Below, in pieces: positions 26,240-35,051 of a stretch of DNA of 64,000 nt. The stretch spans positions 62,001-126,000 of the forward strand of contig NZ_LSHB01000045.1 of assembly GCF_001643375.1 (NCBI RefSeq). The letters run 5' to 3'. A program made the position numbers and the translations under genes. Origin of the DNA: Chryseobacterium sp. FP211-J200 (GTDB lineage: Bacteria; Bacteroidota; Bacteroidia; Flavobacteriales; Weeksellaceae). The notes beneath the pieces were generated by a model. It saw only the letters and a program-made list of their open reading frames with translations, did no database searches and was not told the DNA's origin. Position 1 is the stretch's first letter, and every line of letters starts with the position of its first letter.

Positions 26240-27931
26240 ATGAAAAAATTATTGATAGCAGCTGCTTTTTACAGCGGTTTTGCAATGATAGCTGCACAAA
26301 CAGTAGTTGCTCCAGAAAACGATAAAGACCTCAAAACTTGGTATCACAAAGATTACGCGACCACAAAAGTGTATGGTGTGAATACGGAGAATGCTTATAA
26401 ATTCTTGGAATCGAAAGGCCTGAAACCAAAAACAGTTGTCGTGGGTGTTTTGGACAGCGGTGTAGAAGTGGACCATCCAGGATTGGTAAAGAATATGTGG
26501 AGAAATCCCAATGAAGTTCCAAACAACGGAAAAGATGATGATGGGAACGGCTATATCGATGATGTTTACGGCTGGAATTTCCTAGGTGGGAAAAACGGCG
26601 ATGTAGATGTTGACAACATGGAAGTTACGAGAGTCGTGAAAAAGTACAAACCAGTTTTCGAAGGTGACGATTCTACAAAGAACAAAGCGAATCAAACCAA
26701 AATGCCTGAGGAATTTGCAATGTACATGAAGTCCAAAGAGATCTTTACCAAGAAAAGTGAAGAAGCTAAACAAAGCCTTCAACTATATACGATGATCAAT
26801 AACGCCATTCCAGATATGGTGAAATTATTGAACGGTAAAAACCTCACGAAAGAAACTTTAGCAGCAATCAAACCATCAACGCAGCAGGATGCGATGGCAA
26901 TGCAGGTTCTTGCTCAGGTTTCCAATGATCCTCAGGTGGCAGGGAAATCTGCAGCTGAAGTTGAAACTTATTTGAAAGCTCAGATGAAAGAAGCTTTAGA
27001 TTATTTCACGCCACAGGCTGAGAAAGGTTTTAACCTTGATTTTGATACGAGAGCATCTATCGTTGGTGACAACTATGATGATTACTCTGAAAAAAGTTAT
27101 GGTAACAATCATTATGAAGGTCCAGATGCAAAACACGGAACACACGTTGCCGGGATTATCGCTGGATTGGTAAACGGTTCCGAAAACCAATATGGTGTTG
27201 CTTCCAAAGTGGCGAAGATCATGACAGTGAGAGCTGTTCCAGATGGAGACGAAAGAGATAAAGATGTTGCAAATGCCGTAAGATACGCAGTTGATAATGG
27301 TGCGAAGATCCTTAACATGAGTTTTGGAAAACCAGTTTCTCCAGGGAAAAATGTGGTTTGGGATGCCTTCAAATATGCTGAAAGCAAAGGTGTACTGCTT
27401 GTGAAGGCAGCAGGAAATGAAAATGAGGATATTGCGGAACACCAGTATTTCCCAACCAATTTTAAAGCAGCAACAGATGAGAAACCATTCATCAACAATA
27501 TGATCGTGGTTGGTGCCAATACCAACGATGCGGATATGTTGAAAGCGAGCTTCTCCAACTATGATGCGAAAATGGTAGACGTTTTTGCGCCGGGAGACAA
27601 GATCTATTCTACAGTTCCAGATGGTAAATATGAATATCTGCAAGGAACTTCTATGGCTTCGCCGGTAGTTGCAGGCGCTGCAGCGGTCTTGTTGGCTTAC
27701 ATGCCGAACTTGAAGCCAGAGCAGATCATCGAATCTTTGGTGAAAACCTCCAACGCGAACACTACCAATGGATTTGATAAATTATCAAGATCTGCAGGCG
27801 TTATCGATGTTGCGAAGGCGGCAGAGTATGCGTATAGCAATTTCTACAGAGCCAACTCATCTTCGAATTCTGTAAAGAACTCTGCAAAAAAACAAAAAAC
27901 GAATAAAGCGATAGAAAAGTCTAAGCTATAA
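26240..27931 (+). CDS. Subtilisin-like serine peptidase (S8 family)
   Basis: The 563-residue secreted peptidase has a signal peptide (residues 1-20) and the S8 triad: Asp in VVVGVLDSGVEVDHPG (about residue 71), His in KHGTHVAGIIAG (about 298) and Ser in YLQGTSMASPVVAGAAA (about 471). Between Asp and His is an insertion of some 200 residues, mostly charged and helical (about residues 120-285), characteristic of Flavobacteriia relatives. The mature end is lysine-rich. A terminator follows at 27955. Confidence 0.93.
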   Translation: MKKLLIAAAFYSGFAMIAAQTVVAPENDKDLKTWYHKDYATTKVYGVNTENAYKFLESKGLKPKTVVVGVLDSGVEVDHPGLVKNMWRNPNEVPNNGKDDDGNGYIDDVYGWNFLGGKNGDVDVDNMEVTRVVKKYKPVFEGDDSTKNKANQTKMPEEFAMYMKSKEIFTKKSEEAKQSLQLYTMINNAIPDMVKLLNGKNLTKETLAAIKPSTQQDAMAMQVLAQVSNDPQVAGKSAAEVETYLKAQMKEALDYFTPQAEKGFNLDFDTRASIVGDNYDDYSEKSYGNNHYEGPDAKHGTHVAGIIAGLVNGSENQYGVASKVAKIMTVRAVPDGDERDKDVANAVRYAVDNGAKILNMSFGKPVSPGKNVVWDAFKYAESKGVLLVKAAGNENEDIAEHQYFPTNFKAATDEKPFINNMIVVGANTNDADMLKASFSNYDAKMVDVFAPGDKIYSTVPDGKYEYLQGTSMASPVVAGAAAVLLAYMPNLKPEQIIESLVKTSNANTTNGFDKLSRSAGVIDVAKAAEYAYSNFYRANSSSNSVKNSAKKQKTNKAIEKSKL

Positions 27932-27954
27932 TGAATTAGACTTTTTATGAAGGA

Positions 27955-27990
27955 CAAAAGATCTGAGAGTTTTCTCGGATCTTTTGTTTT
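27955..27990 (+). terminator. Terminator after the subtilase gene
   Basis: A 14-bp stem (CAAAAGATCTGAGA with TCTCGGATCTTTTG, one G-U pair), loop GTTT and following TTTT. Confidence 0.85.
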
Positions 27991-28041
27991 TTATTCTTTG
28001 GCATACTTTTTTATGATACATTTGGTAATAATTTTAAAACT

Positions 28042-28536
28042 ATGAAAAAAACACTTTTTTTAGGACTTGTAGGCGCTTCTTTGATTGCAGCTTCTTGTTC
28101 TTCAAACAAAACTGGAGTTTCCGCTGGTCAAGCGCAAACATTGAGAGCCGAAGTGATGAAACTGAAAGGACAATGGGATATTTCTAACATCGATTATAAT
28201 AGAGAATTCAGCGTTAAACCTTTTGACGAAGGCGTTAGCATCAGCTGTTTTGTAGGTAGTTCTTGGACACTTATCCCAAATAATTATACTGGAACTTACA
28301 ATTTGCATGGAACTTCTGCTTGTCCAGAAAAAACTCAGGCGATCACTTTCAGTGTAGATAAGAACAATGTAGTTTCTATCAAAAAAGTCGGAGAGGGCGA
28401 AAAAGCAAAAAAGGTAGGTTCTGGATACAAGTTGATCTTGGAAAATCCAACTGCCAATACCTTCACATTGGTTCAGTCTGTGAACGCAGATGGTACACCA
28501 ATGGACATCCGTTACAACTTTGTAAGAACTAAATAA
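28042..28536 (+). CDS. Lipocalin-like lipoprotein
   Basis: This 164-residue lipoprotein has a lipobox ending IAASC at residue 19 and a single beta-barrel-like domain: VMKLKGQWDISNIDYNREFSV, IPNNYTGTYNLHGTSACPEKTQAITFSV. The W-x-I/L-N start, plus the size, resemble the flavobacterial lipocalin-like (heat-shock or META-like) lipoproteins. A ligand cannot be named. It precedes the OmpA-family gene by 20 bases, so the two should form one transcript. Confidence 0.68.
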   Translation: MKKTLFLGLVGASLIAASCSSNKTGVSAGQAQTLRAEVMKLKGQWDISNIDYNREFSVKPFDEGVSISCFVGSSWTLIPNNYTGTYNLHGTSACPEKTQAITFSVDKNNVVSIKKVGEGEKAKKVGSGYKLILENPTANTFTLVQSVNADGTPMDIRYNFVRTK

Positions 28537-28556
28537 TATTAAAAATCAAAAATCAA

Positions 28557-29252
28557 ATGAAATTTACTAAATTAAATATTGCAGCCTTTATGATCTCTGG
28601 ATCTCTATTGATCACAAGTTGTGAAGCTGTACAAAATGCCAATAACACACAAAAAGGTGCCGCAATTGGTACAGCTGCGGGTGCAGTACTAGGAGGAATC
28701 CTAGGAAACAACCTTGGAAAAGGTGGAAATGCGCCATTAGGTGCAGTTCTTGGTGGTGTTGTAGGTGGTGTTGCTGGTGGTGTTATCGGTAACAAAATGG
28801 ATAAACAAGCAAAAGAGATCAAGGATGTGTTGCCTGGCGCTGAGGTGGAAAGAGTAGGAGAAGGGATCAAAGTAACGCTTCACGAAAATACCGTGAATTT
28901 TGACTTCAACTCTTCAAATCTAACTTCTTTGGCTAAAACCAACTTGGATAAATTGGTAACGGTTCTTAGAAATAATCCTGATACGAACATCAACATCTAC
29001 GGACATACAGACAGTGTAGGTACAGATGCGGTAAACTTGAGGATTTCTGCACAAAGAGCAGCAGCCGTTAAAAACTATTTTACAGCTCAGGGTATTTCGT
29101 CTTCTAGACTGTTCACAGAAGGTTTAGGGAAATCTAGCCCAATCGCTTCTAATGATACAGACGCTGGTAGAGCACAAAACAGACGTGTAGAATTTGCAAT
29201 TACCGCAAACGAAAAGATGATCAACGACGCTGCAAAATCTGGGTCAAATTAA
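28557..29252 (+). CDS. OmpA-family lipoprotein with glycine zipper
   Basis: The 231-residue protein is a peptidoglycan-binding OmpA-C family lipoprotein. After a signal with SCEAV at the lipobox comes a glycine-zipper membrane segment (GAAIGTAAGAVLGGILGNN and following G-rich repeat, about residues 35-78). The C-terminal OmpA domain carries FDFNSSNLTSLAKTNLDKLV and the diaminopimelate-contacting YGHTDSVGTDAVNLRISAQRA near residues 155-175. The architecture matches YiaD-like anchoring proteins. Confidence 0.93.
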   Translation: MKFTKLNIAAFMISGSLLITSCEAVQNANNTQKGAAIGTAAGAVLGGILGNNLGKGGNAPLGAVLGGVVGGVAGGVIGNKMDKQAKEIKDVLPGAEVERVGEGIKVTLHENTVNFDFNSSNLTSLAKTNLDKLVTVLRNNPDTNINIYGHTDSVGTDAVNLRISAQRAAAVKNYFTAQGISSSRLFTEGLGKSSPIASNDTDAGRAQNRRVEFAITANEKMINDAAKSGSN

Positions 29253-29278
29253 CAATCATTCATTTTCAAATAAATAAC

Positions 29279-29302
29279 AAACCGCAATTTGCGGTTTTTT
29301 TA
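29279..29302 (+). terminator. Terminator after the OmpA-family gene
   Basis: A palindromic AACCGCAA/TTGCGGTT stem followed by seven T. Confidence 0.8.
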
Positions 29303-29311
29303 TTTTAATGC

Positions 29312-29319
29312 TACTTTTG
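29312..29319 (+). promoter_or_regulatory. Promoter -7 element of the UbiA-DprE module
   Basis: TACTTTTG fits TAnnTTTG, 19 bases before the ATG at 29339 and directly behind a terminator. Confidence 0.55.
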
Positions 29320-29338
29320 TAAATTATTAAAATAATTG

Positions 29339-30229
29339 ATGAAAAACTATTTAAAATTAATAAGGGTGGAACAATGGGTTAAGAATCTATTTGTTTTTGC
29401 TCCATTATTTTTTTCAGGGAAAATTACAAATACATACTTATTTTACGAAAGTATTTTTGCATTCCTGGTTTTTTCATTGACAGCAAGTTCTATTTATATC
29501 ATCAATGATTATTTTGATATAGAATCCGATAGGAGACATCCAGAGAAGAAAACCCGTCCATTGGCAAGTGGTGCTGTTTCCAAAAGAAGCGCAGAGATCT
29601 TATTTGCCTTCTTGGTGATCTTATCTGTTGCTTCTATTTTCATCGGAAACTATATTTTTCACACCAACTTTTGGAAATTTGGGGTTATCATTGGATTTTA
29701 TTTTGTGATGAACCTTTTCTACACGTTCAAACTAAAGCAGGTCGCCATCGTAGATATTTGCATCATTGCTACAGGATTTGTTCTAAGAGTTCTAGCAGGC
29801 GGTTATGTGACAGGAATTGCCGTCACCAATTGGGCGATCCTCTTGACCTTTGTTTTGGCTTTGGTGCTGGCAATCGGGAAAAGAAGAGGCGAATTGATCA
29901 ATGCGCAGGTCTCCGGCAAAACGAGAAGAGCGCTTGACGGTTACAATGTCCAGTTTGCGGATATTGCATTGTCTATCAGTTGTACTTTGGCAATTATCTG
30001 TTATTTGATGTTTACTTTATCACCGGAGGTTCAGGATAGATTCCATCCGAGGGTTTTCTACACCGTATTATTTGTGGTGTTCGCATTCCTCAGATATTTG
30101 CAGCAGACTTTGGTCTACAACAAAACCGAATCGCCAACCAAGATCGTTTACAAAGACAGGTATATTCAGATCACGATCTTTCTTTGGGTGATTGCTTTTC
30201 TATTACAGATCTATTTTAAAAAGGAATGA
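29339..30229 (+). CDS. UbiA-family decaprenyl-phosphate phosphoribosyltransferase
   Basis: The 296-residue integral membrane protein belongs to the UbiA prenyltransferase family and resembles UbiA (Rv3806c) type 5-phosphoribosyl-1-pyrophosphate transferases that load polyprenyl phosphate. NDYFDIESDRRHPEKKTRPLASG near residues 58-80 is the Asp-rich motif; about nine hydrophobic helices follow, with a second Asp-rich-like RRGELINAQVSG in the loop around 180. Product identity is strongly supported by the DprE1-like and DprE2-like neighbours. Start at ATG 29339 rather than TTG 29336. Confidence 0.85.
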   Translation: MKNYLKLIRVEQWVKNLFVFAPLFFSGKITNTYLFYESIFAFLVFSLTASSIYIINDYFDIESDRRHPEKKTRPLASGAVSKRSAEILFAFLVILSVASIFIGNYIFHTNFWKFGVIIGFYFVMNLFYTFKLKQVAIVDICIIATGFVLRVLAGGYVTGIAVTNWAILLTFVLALVLAIGKRRGELINAQVSGKTRRALDGYNVQFADIALSISCTLAIICYLMFTLSPEVQDRFHPRVFYTVLFVVFAFLRYLQQTLVYNKTESPTKIVYKDRYIQITIFLWVIAFLLQIYFKKE

Positions 30230-30253
30230 TCCAAAGATTGAAAACATACAACA

Positions 30254-30307
30254 ATGATGAAGAAATTATGGGGATTAACTTTGACCATTAAAAAAACTAA
30301 CAGATGA
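30254..30307 (+). CDS. Possible 17-residue leader peptide before the DprE1-like gene
   Basis: A short frame begins ATGATGAAGAAATTATGGGG and ends in TGA that overlaps the next ATG as ATGA. It encodes 17 residues with a hydrophobic and lysine-rich composition. I have no homology support; the only reason to list it is the overlapping stop/start, typical of translationally coupled genes. Confidence 0.25.
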   Translation: MMKKLWGLTLTIKKTNR

Positions 30308-31620
30308 AACCGAATTTTATTCAAAAAGTGACCAATTGGGGAAATTTCCCAGTGGTAGAAAAAGAAATGAGGTCAGGTGATTCTGTTTCTACTATCAAAA
30401 AATTTGTACGGGAAAATAATGAAGTGATTGCAAGGGGAAATGGTCGTTGCTACGGCGATGCTTCGCTTGGCGAACATATCTTCTCTACCAAAAGACTTAA
30501 TAAATTCATTTCTTTCGATAGGCTAAACGGTGTTATCGAATGCGAGTCCGGCGTACTTCTGTCAGAAGTTTTGGAGATTTCTGTGCCGCAAGGCTATTTT
30601 CTTTACGTCACGCCTGGAACCAAATATATTTCCGTTGGAGGCGCCATTGCATCCGATGTTCACGGGAAAAACCACCACGCAGAAGGTTGTTTTTCAGATT
30701 ATGTGATCGAGTTCAAATTGGTGAATGAAAATGCTGAGGTCATCACTTGCTCACGCGAAGAAAACTCAGACAAATTCTGGGCGACAATCGGTGGAATGGG
30801 ATTGACGGGGATTATTCTCTCAGCCAAATTCAAACTGAAAAATATAGAATCTGCTTACATCAAGCAAGAAAGCATCAAGGCCGAAAATCTGGATGAGGTT
30901 TTCCGATTGTTTGATGAAAGCGAAGACTGGACCTACAACGTGGCCTGGATCGATTGTTTTCAAAAAGGTAAAAACCTTGGTCGCTCTATCTTGATGAGAG
31001 GTGAGCACGCTTTGAAAGCCGAATTGCCATCCAACCTTCAAAAGAAAACTTTGAAGCTGAAAGAGAAACCAAAACCGACGATTCCTTTTTATTTTCCTGG
31101 GTTTGTCCTTAATTCTTTGAGTATTAAGATTTTCAATTTCCTCTATTATAACAAGCAGACGAAGAAACAACTCAATAATTTTATTGATTATGAGACTTTT
31201 TTCTATCCGTTGGATGTGATTAATGATTGGAATAAGATCTACGGAAAAAGTGGTTTCATCCAATATCAAATGGTCATTCCCAAAGAAAATGGAAAAGAAG
31301 GCATGCGACAAATTTTGGACACAATTGCAAAAAGTGGAAACGGTTCTTTCCTAGCTGTTTTAAAGCTTTTCGGAAAAAATAATCCACAAGCTTACAACTC
31401 TTTTCCAATGGAAGGTTACACTTTGGCTTTGGACTTTAAAGTGAACAAAGGTTTGAAAAAACTGATTGACCAACTCGATGCAATTGTTGAGAATTGCGGT
31501 GGAAGAATTTATTTGACCAAAGATAGTATGAGCCGTTCATCGCTCACGAATTATCTCCAAAACGTTGATTCTTCGAAGTTTGTTTCGCTTCAACATAAAA
31601 GAATTATTAATAATGGTTGA
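30304..31620 (+). CDS. DprE1-like decaprenylphosphoryl-beta-D-ribose oxidase
   Basis: The 438-residue FAD-dependent oxidase is like the DprE1 half of the epimerase that turns polyprenyl-phosphoryl-ribose into arabinose. The FAD-binding PCMH domain shows VIARGNGRCYGDASLGEHIF near residue 40, VTPGTKYISVGGAIASDVHGKNHH near residue 103 and GCFSDYVIEFKLV. The second half (IQYQMVIPKENGKEGMRQIL, AGPLD-like block ALDFKVNKG) matches the ALO/oxidase substrate domain. Its neighbours are the UbiA-like transferase before and the SDR (DprE2-like) after. Confidence 0.85.
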   Translation: MKPNFIQKVTNWGNFPVVEKEMRSGDSVSTIKKFVRENNEVIARGNGRCYGDASLGEHIFSTKRLNKFISFDRLNGVIECESGVLLSEVLEISVPQGYFLYVTPGTKYISVGGAIASDVHGKNHHAEGCFSDYVIEFKLVNENAEVITCSREENSDKFWATIGGMGLTGIILSAKFKLKNIESAYIKQESIKAENLDEVFRLFDESEDWTYNVAWIDCFQKGKNLGRSILMRGEHALKAELPSNLQKKTLKLKEKPKPTIPFYFPGFVLNSLSIKIFNFLYYNKQTKKQLNNFIDYETFFYPLDVINDWNKIYGKSGFIQYQMVIPKENGKEGMRQILDTIAKSGNGSFLAVLKLFGKNNPQAYNSFPMEGYTLALDFKVNKGLKKLIDQLDAIVENCGGRIYLTKDSMSRSSLTNYLQNVDSSKFVSLQHKRIINNG

Positions 31621-31685
31621 TAGGATTTAGTTTTTATTAAAGACTCTAAAACTCTCCAACTCTAAAACTCTCAAACCTAACAATT

Positions 31686-32411
31686 ATGATTATTCTTGGT
31701 TCCAATTCCGAAATTGCACAAGCATTTGTAGAAGAATGTTTGGCGAAAGGCGAAAAATTCCAGACCATTTATCTGTTGAGTTCCAATCCGGAGACGACAG
31801 AGAAATTTGCCTGTCATATTCAGGTGAAGTTTTTTCAGCATTCGGAAATCATTCCTTTTGATTTGATGAACGAAATCGATTACAAAAATTTGGAAAATCT
31901 CAATTCGGATGTTTTGTTTTGCGCGTCAGGTTATCTTGGTTTGAGTACAGAGGATGGGCTTTATGATGATGAAAATACCGAGAGAATCATCGATATTAAT
32001 TATGCTAAATTGGTTCCTGTCCTCAACTTCTTCGCCAAAAAAATGGAATCCAAAAGAACCGGAACTATGATTGTGCTCTCATCCGTCGCAGGCGAAAGAG
32101 GAAGACAAAGCAATTTCATTTATGGCAGTGCAAAAGCGGCTTTAACAGCCTATTTAAGTGGACTTAGAAATTATTTGTTTGATAAAAAAGTTCACGTTTT
32201 GACGGTGAAACCAGGTTTTATGGACACCAAAATGACAGAAGGTTTACCATTGAATCCAGCGTTGACAGCTTCTCCAAAAAAAGCGGCGGAAGGAATTTAC
32301 AAAGCTTTCAAAAATAAAAAGAACGTGGCTTACGTTTTACCAATTTGGGCAATCGTAATGCTGATCATTAGAAATATTCCTGAGTTTGTTTTTAAAAAAC
32401 TTAAATTATAA
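31686..32411 (+). CDS. DprE2-like short-chain dehydrogenase
   Basis: The 241-residue short-chain dehydrogenase/reductase should reduce the keto intermediate made by the oxidase, as DprE2 does. It starts with LGSNSEIAQAFVEECLAKG (an unusual variant of the TGxxxGxG nucleotide motif), has LFCASGYLG, VLSSVAGERGRQSNFIYGSAKAALTAYL (Ser-Tyr-Lys triad, Tyr-x-x-x-Lys near residues 148-152) and VLTVKPGFMDTKM. It lies 65 bases after the oxidase gene on the same strand. Confidence 0.85.
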   Translation: MIILGSNSEIAQAFVEECLAKGEKFQTIYLLSSNPETTEKFACHIQVKFFQHSEIIPFDLMNEIDYKNLENLNSDVLFCASGYLGLSTEDGLYDDENTERIIDINYAKLVPVLNFFAKKMESKRTGTMIVLSSVAGERGRQSNFIYGSAKAALTAYLSGLRNYLFDKKVHVLTVKPGFMDTKMTEGLPLNPALTASPKKAAEGIYKAFKNKKNVAYVLPIWAIVMLIIRNIPEFVFKKLKL

Positions 32412-32497
32412 TTGATGAATGATAGATGATAATTGATTTCAATTCTGAGATAGAAAAGCGATGCAACTAATCATTTATCATTCATAATTCATCACTT

Positions 32498-33085
32498 ATG
32501 AAAAAATTATATCTATTCGACTTCGACGGAACGCTTACTTACAAAGACACCATGTTTTTGTTTTTGAAGTTTTATAATCCAGCCAAATATTCGATTCAAT
32601 TTCTAAAGCACGTTCCGCTGTTTATCTTATTAAAATTAAAATTGGCGAATTCAGAGGCCGTGAAGAAAAGCTTCATTTCATCCATCTTAAAAGGAGAATC
32701 AAGATATAATATCGATAAAAAAGCAAAACTGTTTTTTGATGAAAATTATCCAAGCCTGATCAGAGAAAACGCTTCGGATTTCATTAATAATATCGATAGA
32801 GAACATACAGAATCTTACATCGTTTCTGCATCGTTGGATATTTGGGTGCAACCATTTGCCGAGAAATTCAATATGACATTGCTAGCCACGAAAGCGGAGT
32901 TTAAAGATGATGTTTTTACAGGAAAATTTATTGGAAAAAATTGTAATAAAGACGAAAAAGTCTGCAGAATAGAAGCGGAACTTGGTGATAAGAAATTCGA
33001 TAAAATCATAGCTTTTGGAGATACATCTGGTGACAAACCAATGTTTAAGTTCGCCAATGAATCGCATTACCGATTTTTTCACTAA
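32498..33085 (+). CDS. HAD-IB family phosphatase
   Basis: The 195-residue protein is a HAD-superfamily phosphatase of the IB (phosphoserine-phosphatase-like) group. FDFDGTLTYKDTMFLFLKFY (motif I Asp-x-Asp), IVSASLDIWVQPFA (motif II) and IIAFGDTSGDKPMF (motif III/IV) are visible. Placed after UbiA-DprE1-DprE2, it could be the phosphatase for decaprenyl-phosphoryl-5-phosphoribose, an essential step between UbiA and DprE1. That assignment is inference; general HAD activity is well supported. Confidence 0.82.
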   Translation: MKKLYLFDFDGTLTYKDTMFLFLKFYNPAKYSIQFLKHVPLFILLKLKLANSEAVKKSFISSILKGESRYNIDKKAKLFFDENYPSLIRENASDFINNIDREHTESYIVSASLDIWVQPFAEKFNMTLLATKAEFKDDVFTGKFIGKNCNKDEKVCRIEAELGDKKFDKIIAFGDTSGDKPMFKFANESHYRFFH

Positions 33086-33137
33086 TTTAGTGCCTTAATT
33101 TTTCGAACTTTTTTCGGCTTCAAAATCTAAATTTAAA

Positions 33138-34310
33138 ATGGAAAGAATTTATCTGGATAATGCTGCAACTACGCCTCTCGACGATGAGGTGATAGACTGT
33201 ATGGTGAATGTGTTGAAATTCAATTACGGCAATCCGTCCTCAACCCACAGTTTGGGACAGGAAGCCAAGACCATTTTGGAAGAAGTGAGGCGAAAGATCG
33301 CAGAATCTTTGAAAGTGACACCAGGAGAGATCGTTTTTACTTCTTGTGGCACCGAGTCCAACAATATGATCATCAAATCTGCAGTCAATTATCTTGGTGT
33401 GGAAAGAATCATCACTTCTGCGTTGGAGCACAAATGTGTTGCCGAAACCTGCCTTGAAATGAAAAAATTGAAAGGCGTGGAATTGGTTTATCTAAGACCA
33501 GACTCCAACGGCGATTTTGATTTGAATAAATTAGAAGAAGCGCTGAAATCCTCAGATAAGAAAACTTTAGTAACATTGATGCATGCCAACAATGAAATTG
33601 GGAACATTCTCGACATTGAAAAAGTAGCGCATCTTTGCAAAGAAAATAATACACTTTTCCATTCAGACACCGTTCAGACTATGGCTCACGTAGACTTGGA
33701 TTTTTCTAAAATTCCAGTAGACTTTGCTTCTTGCAGCGCACACAAATTCCACGGGCCAAAAGGTTCTGGCTTTGCATTCGTAAGAAGATCTTCTGGTTTG
33801 AAAGGAATCATCACAGGTGGACCACAGGAAAGAAGTTTGAGAGCAGGAACCGAAAATGTAACAGGAATCGCAGGTCTTGGAAAAGCTTGGGAAATATCTC
33901 AGGAGAAAATGGAAGATTACAAAAATCATATTCTCGACATCAAACATTATGCGATCCAGCAATTGACAGAAAAGATTTCAGGGGTCAAATTCAATGGAAG
34001 AAGTGCAGATGACGAAAGTCTGTACACCGTTCTGAATGTTTTGCTTCCTTATAAAAATCCATTGATCGGGTTGCAGTTGGATATGAAAGGCATCGCTATT
34101 TCTCAAGGAAGTGCTTGCAGTTCCGGAGCCTCAAAACCGTCTATGGTATTGATGTCTGTTTTGTCTGAGGATGATCTGGATAACAAAACGCCTTTAAGAG
34201 TTTCATTTAGTCATTATACCAAAAAATCGGACATTGATGCTCTGATAGAAGCTTTGGAGGAAATAGGAAGTCAGTTCGTTATAGAAAACGCCGATAGTTT
34301 ACATAGATAA
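33138..34310 (+). CDS. Cysteine desulfurase (IscS/NifS family)
   Basis: The 390-residue PLP enzyme removes sulfur from cysteine for Fe-S cluster and thionucleoside synthesis. It starts MERIYLDNAATTPLDDEVI, has TSCGTESNNMII, SCSAHKFHGPKGSGF with the PLP-lysine near residue 207, and the sulfur-accepting SQGSACSSGASKPS loop cysteine near residue 326. That loop length is the IscS type. It is in front of trxA. Confidence 0.95.
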   Translation: MERIYLDNAATTPLDDEVIDCMVNVLKFNYGNPSSTHSLGQEAKTILEEVRRKIAESLKVTPGEIVFTSCGTESNNMIIKSAVNYLGVERIITSALEHKCVAETCLEMKKLKGVELVYLRPDSNGDFDLNKLEEALKSSDKKTLVTLMHANNEIGNILDIEKVAHLCKENNTLFHSDTVQTMAHVDLDFSKIPVDFASCSAHKFHGPKGSGFAFVRRSSGLKGIITGGPQERSLRAGTENVTGIAGLGKAWEISQEKMEDYKNHILDIKHYAIQQLTEKISGVKFNGRSADDESLYTVLNVLLPYKNPLIGLQLDMKGIAISQGSACSSGASKPSMVLMSVLSEDDLDNKTPLRVSFSHYTKKSDIDALIEALEEIGSQFVIENADSLHR

Positions 34311-34339
34311 TCAACAGAATAATTAGAATATAAATTTTG

Positions 34340-34347
34340 TAGTTTTG
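34340..34347 (+). promoter_or_regulatory. Promoter -7 element of trxA
   Basis: TAGTTTTG fits TAnnTTTG, 28 bases before the trxA start. Confidence 0.5.
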
Positions 34348-34375
34348 TATTACAAATAATTAAGAACAAGAAATC

Positions 34376-34693
34376 ATGGCAGTAGAAATCACAGATCAAT
34401 CGTTTCAGGAAACAGTATTAAATTCAGATAAACCAGTTTTAGTTGACTTTTGGGCAGCTTGGTGTGGACCTTGTAGAATGCTAGGCCCGATCATCGAAGA
34501 AGTTGCAAACGACTTCGAAGGAAGAGCTTTGGTAGGAAAAGTAGATGTGGATAACAATCAGCAAATCTCTGTAGATTACGGAATCAGAAATATTCCAACA
34601 GTTTTGATCTTCAAAAACGGAGAAGTAGTAGATAAAATCGTAGGTGTAGCACCAAAAGAAGTGATCGCTGAGAAGCTGAATGCTTACCTTTAA
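34376..34693 (+). CDS. trxA: Thioredoxin
   Basis: The 105-residue thioredoxin carries the active-site WAAWCGPCRMLGP near residues 26-38 and the cis-proline loop RNIPTVLIFKNG. Length and lack of a signal peptide show a cytoplasmic thioredoxin that reduces disulfides in enzymes such as ribonucleotide reductase. It has its own -7 element and terminator. Confidence 0.98.
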   Translation: MAVEITDQSFQETVLNSDKPVLVDFWAAWCGPCRMLGPIIEEVANDFEGRALVGKVDVDNNQQISVDYGIRNIPTVLIFKNGEVVDKIVGVAPKEVIAEKLNAYL

Positions 34694-34715
34694 AAAATTA
34701 ATATAATTGAAAATG

Positions 34716-34747
34716 AACGCTTTTCCTCTGGAGAGGCGTTTTTTTTT
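34716..34747 (+). terminator. Terminator after trxA
   Basis: An AACGC..CTC stem with GAG..GCGTT and nine following T, 23 bases after the stop. Confidence 0.75.
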
Positions 34748-34832
34748 ATTTAAAATTTGCAGTTGTGGATTATTGTTGTATTTTTGCAACCACAATAAAC
34801 GACGATAGTTCTTCTTAGTTTGTTGGGCAAGA

Positions 34833-34906
34833 GATCCGGTAGTTCAGCTGGTTAGAATGCCGCCCTGTCACGGCGGAGGTCGCGGGTTCGAGTCCCGTCC
34901 GGATCG
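34833..34906 (+). tRNA. tRNA-Asp (anticodon GTC)
   Basis: The 74-base cloverleaf has a perfect 7-bp acceptor stem (GATCCGG with CCGGATC), D-arm with AGTTCAGCTGGTTAGA, anticodon stem CCGCC/GGCGG with loop CTGTCAC (GTC at 34867-34869) and T-arm CGGGTTCGAGTCCCG; discriminator G is not followed by encoded CCA. A recombinase remnant begins 145 bases downstream on the same strand, so this tRNA is the likely attachment locus. I saw no second copy of its 3' end in the window. Confidence 0.97.
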
Positions 34907-34929
34907 CAACTACAATATCAAAGTAGTAC

Positions 34930-34967
34930 AAAAAGCTTTAAAACGTATGTTTTAAAGCTTTTTTTGT
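34930..34967 (+). terminator. Terminator downstream of tRNA-Asp
   Basis: A 15-bp perfect stem (AAAAAGCTTTAAAAC with GTTTTAAAGCTTTTT), loop GTAT, followed by more T. Confidence 0.85.
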
Positions 34968-35051
34968 TTTATGTCTGTTCAAAGAGAACTAAAAAAGCAC
35001 AATCTGAAAGTTTTTGCTAAGGTTAATTTTAAATCTTAAACGCTAAACGAA

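Noticed and set aside
30540-30728. Small basic proteins inside the DprE1-like gene
   Set aside because: Arg- and Cys-rich composition from an alternative frame of a well-supported gene.
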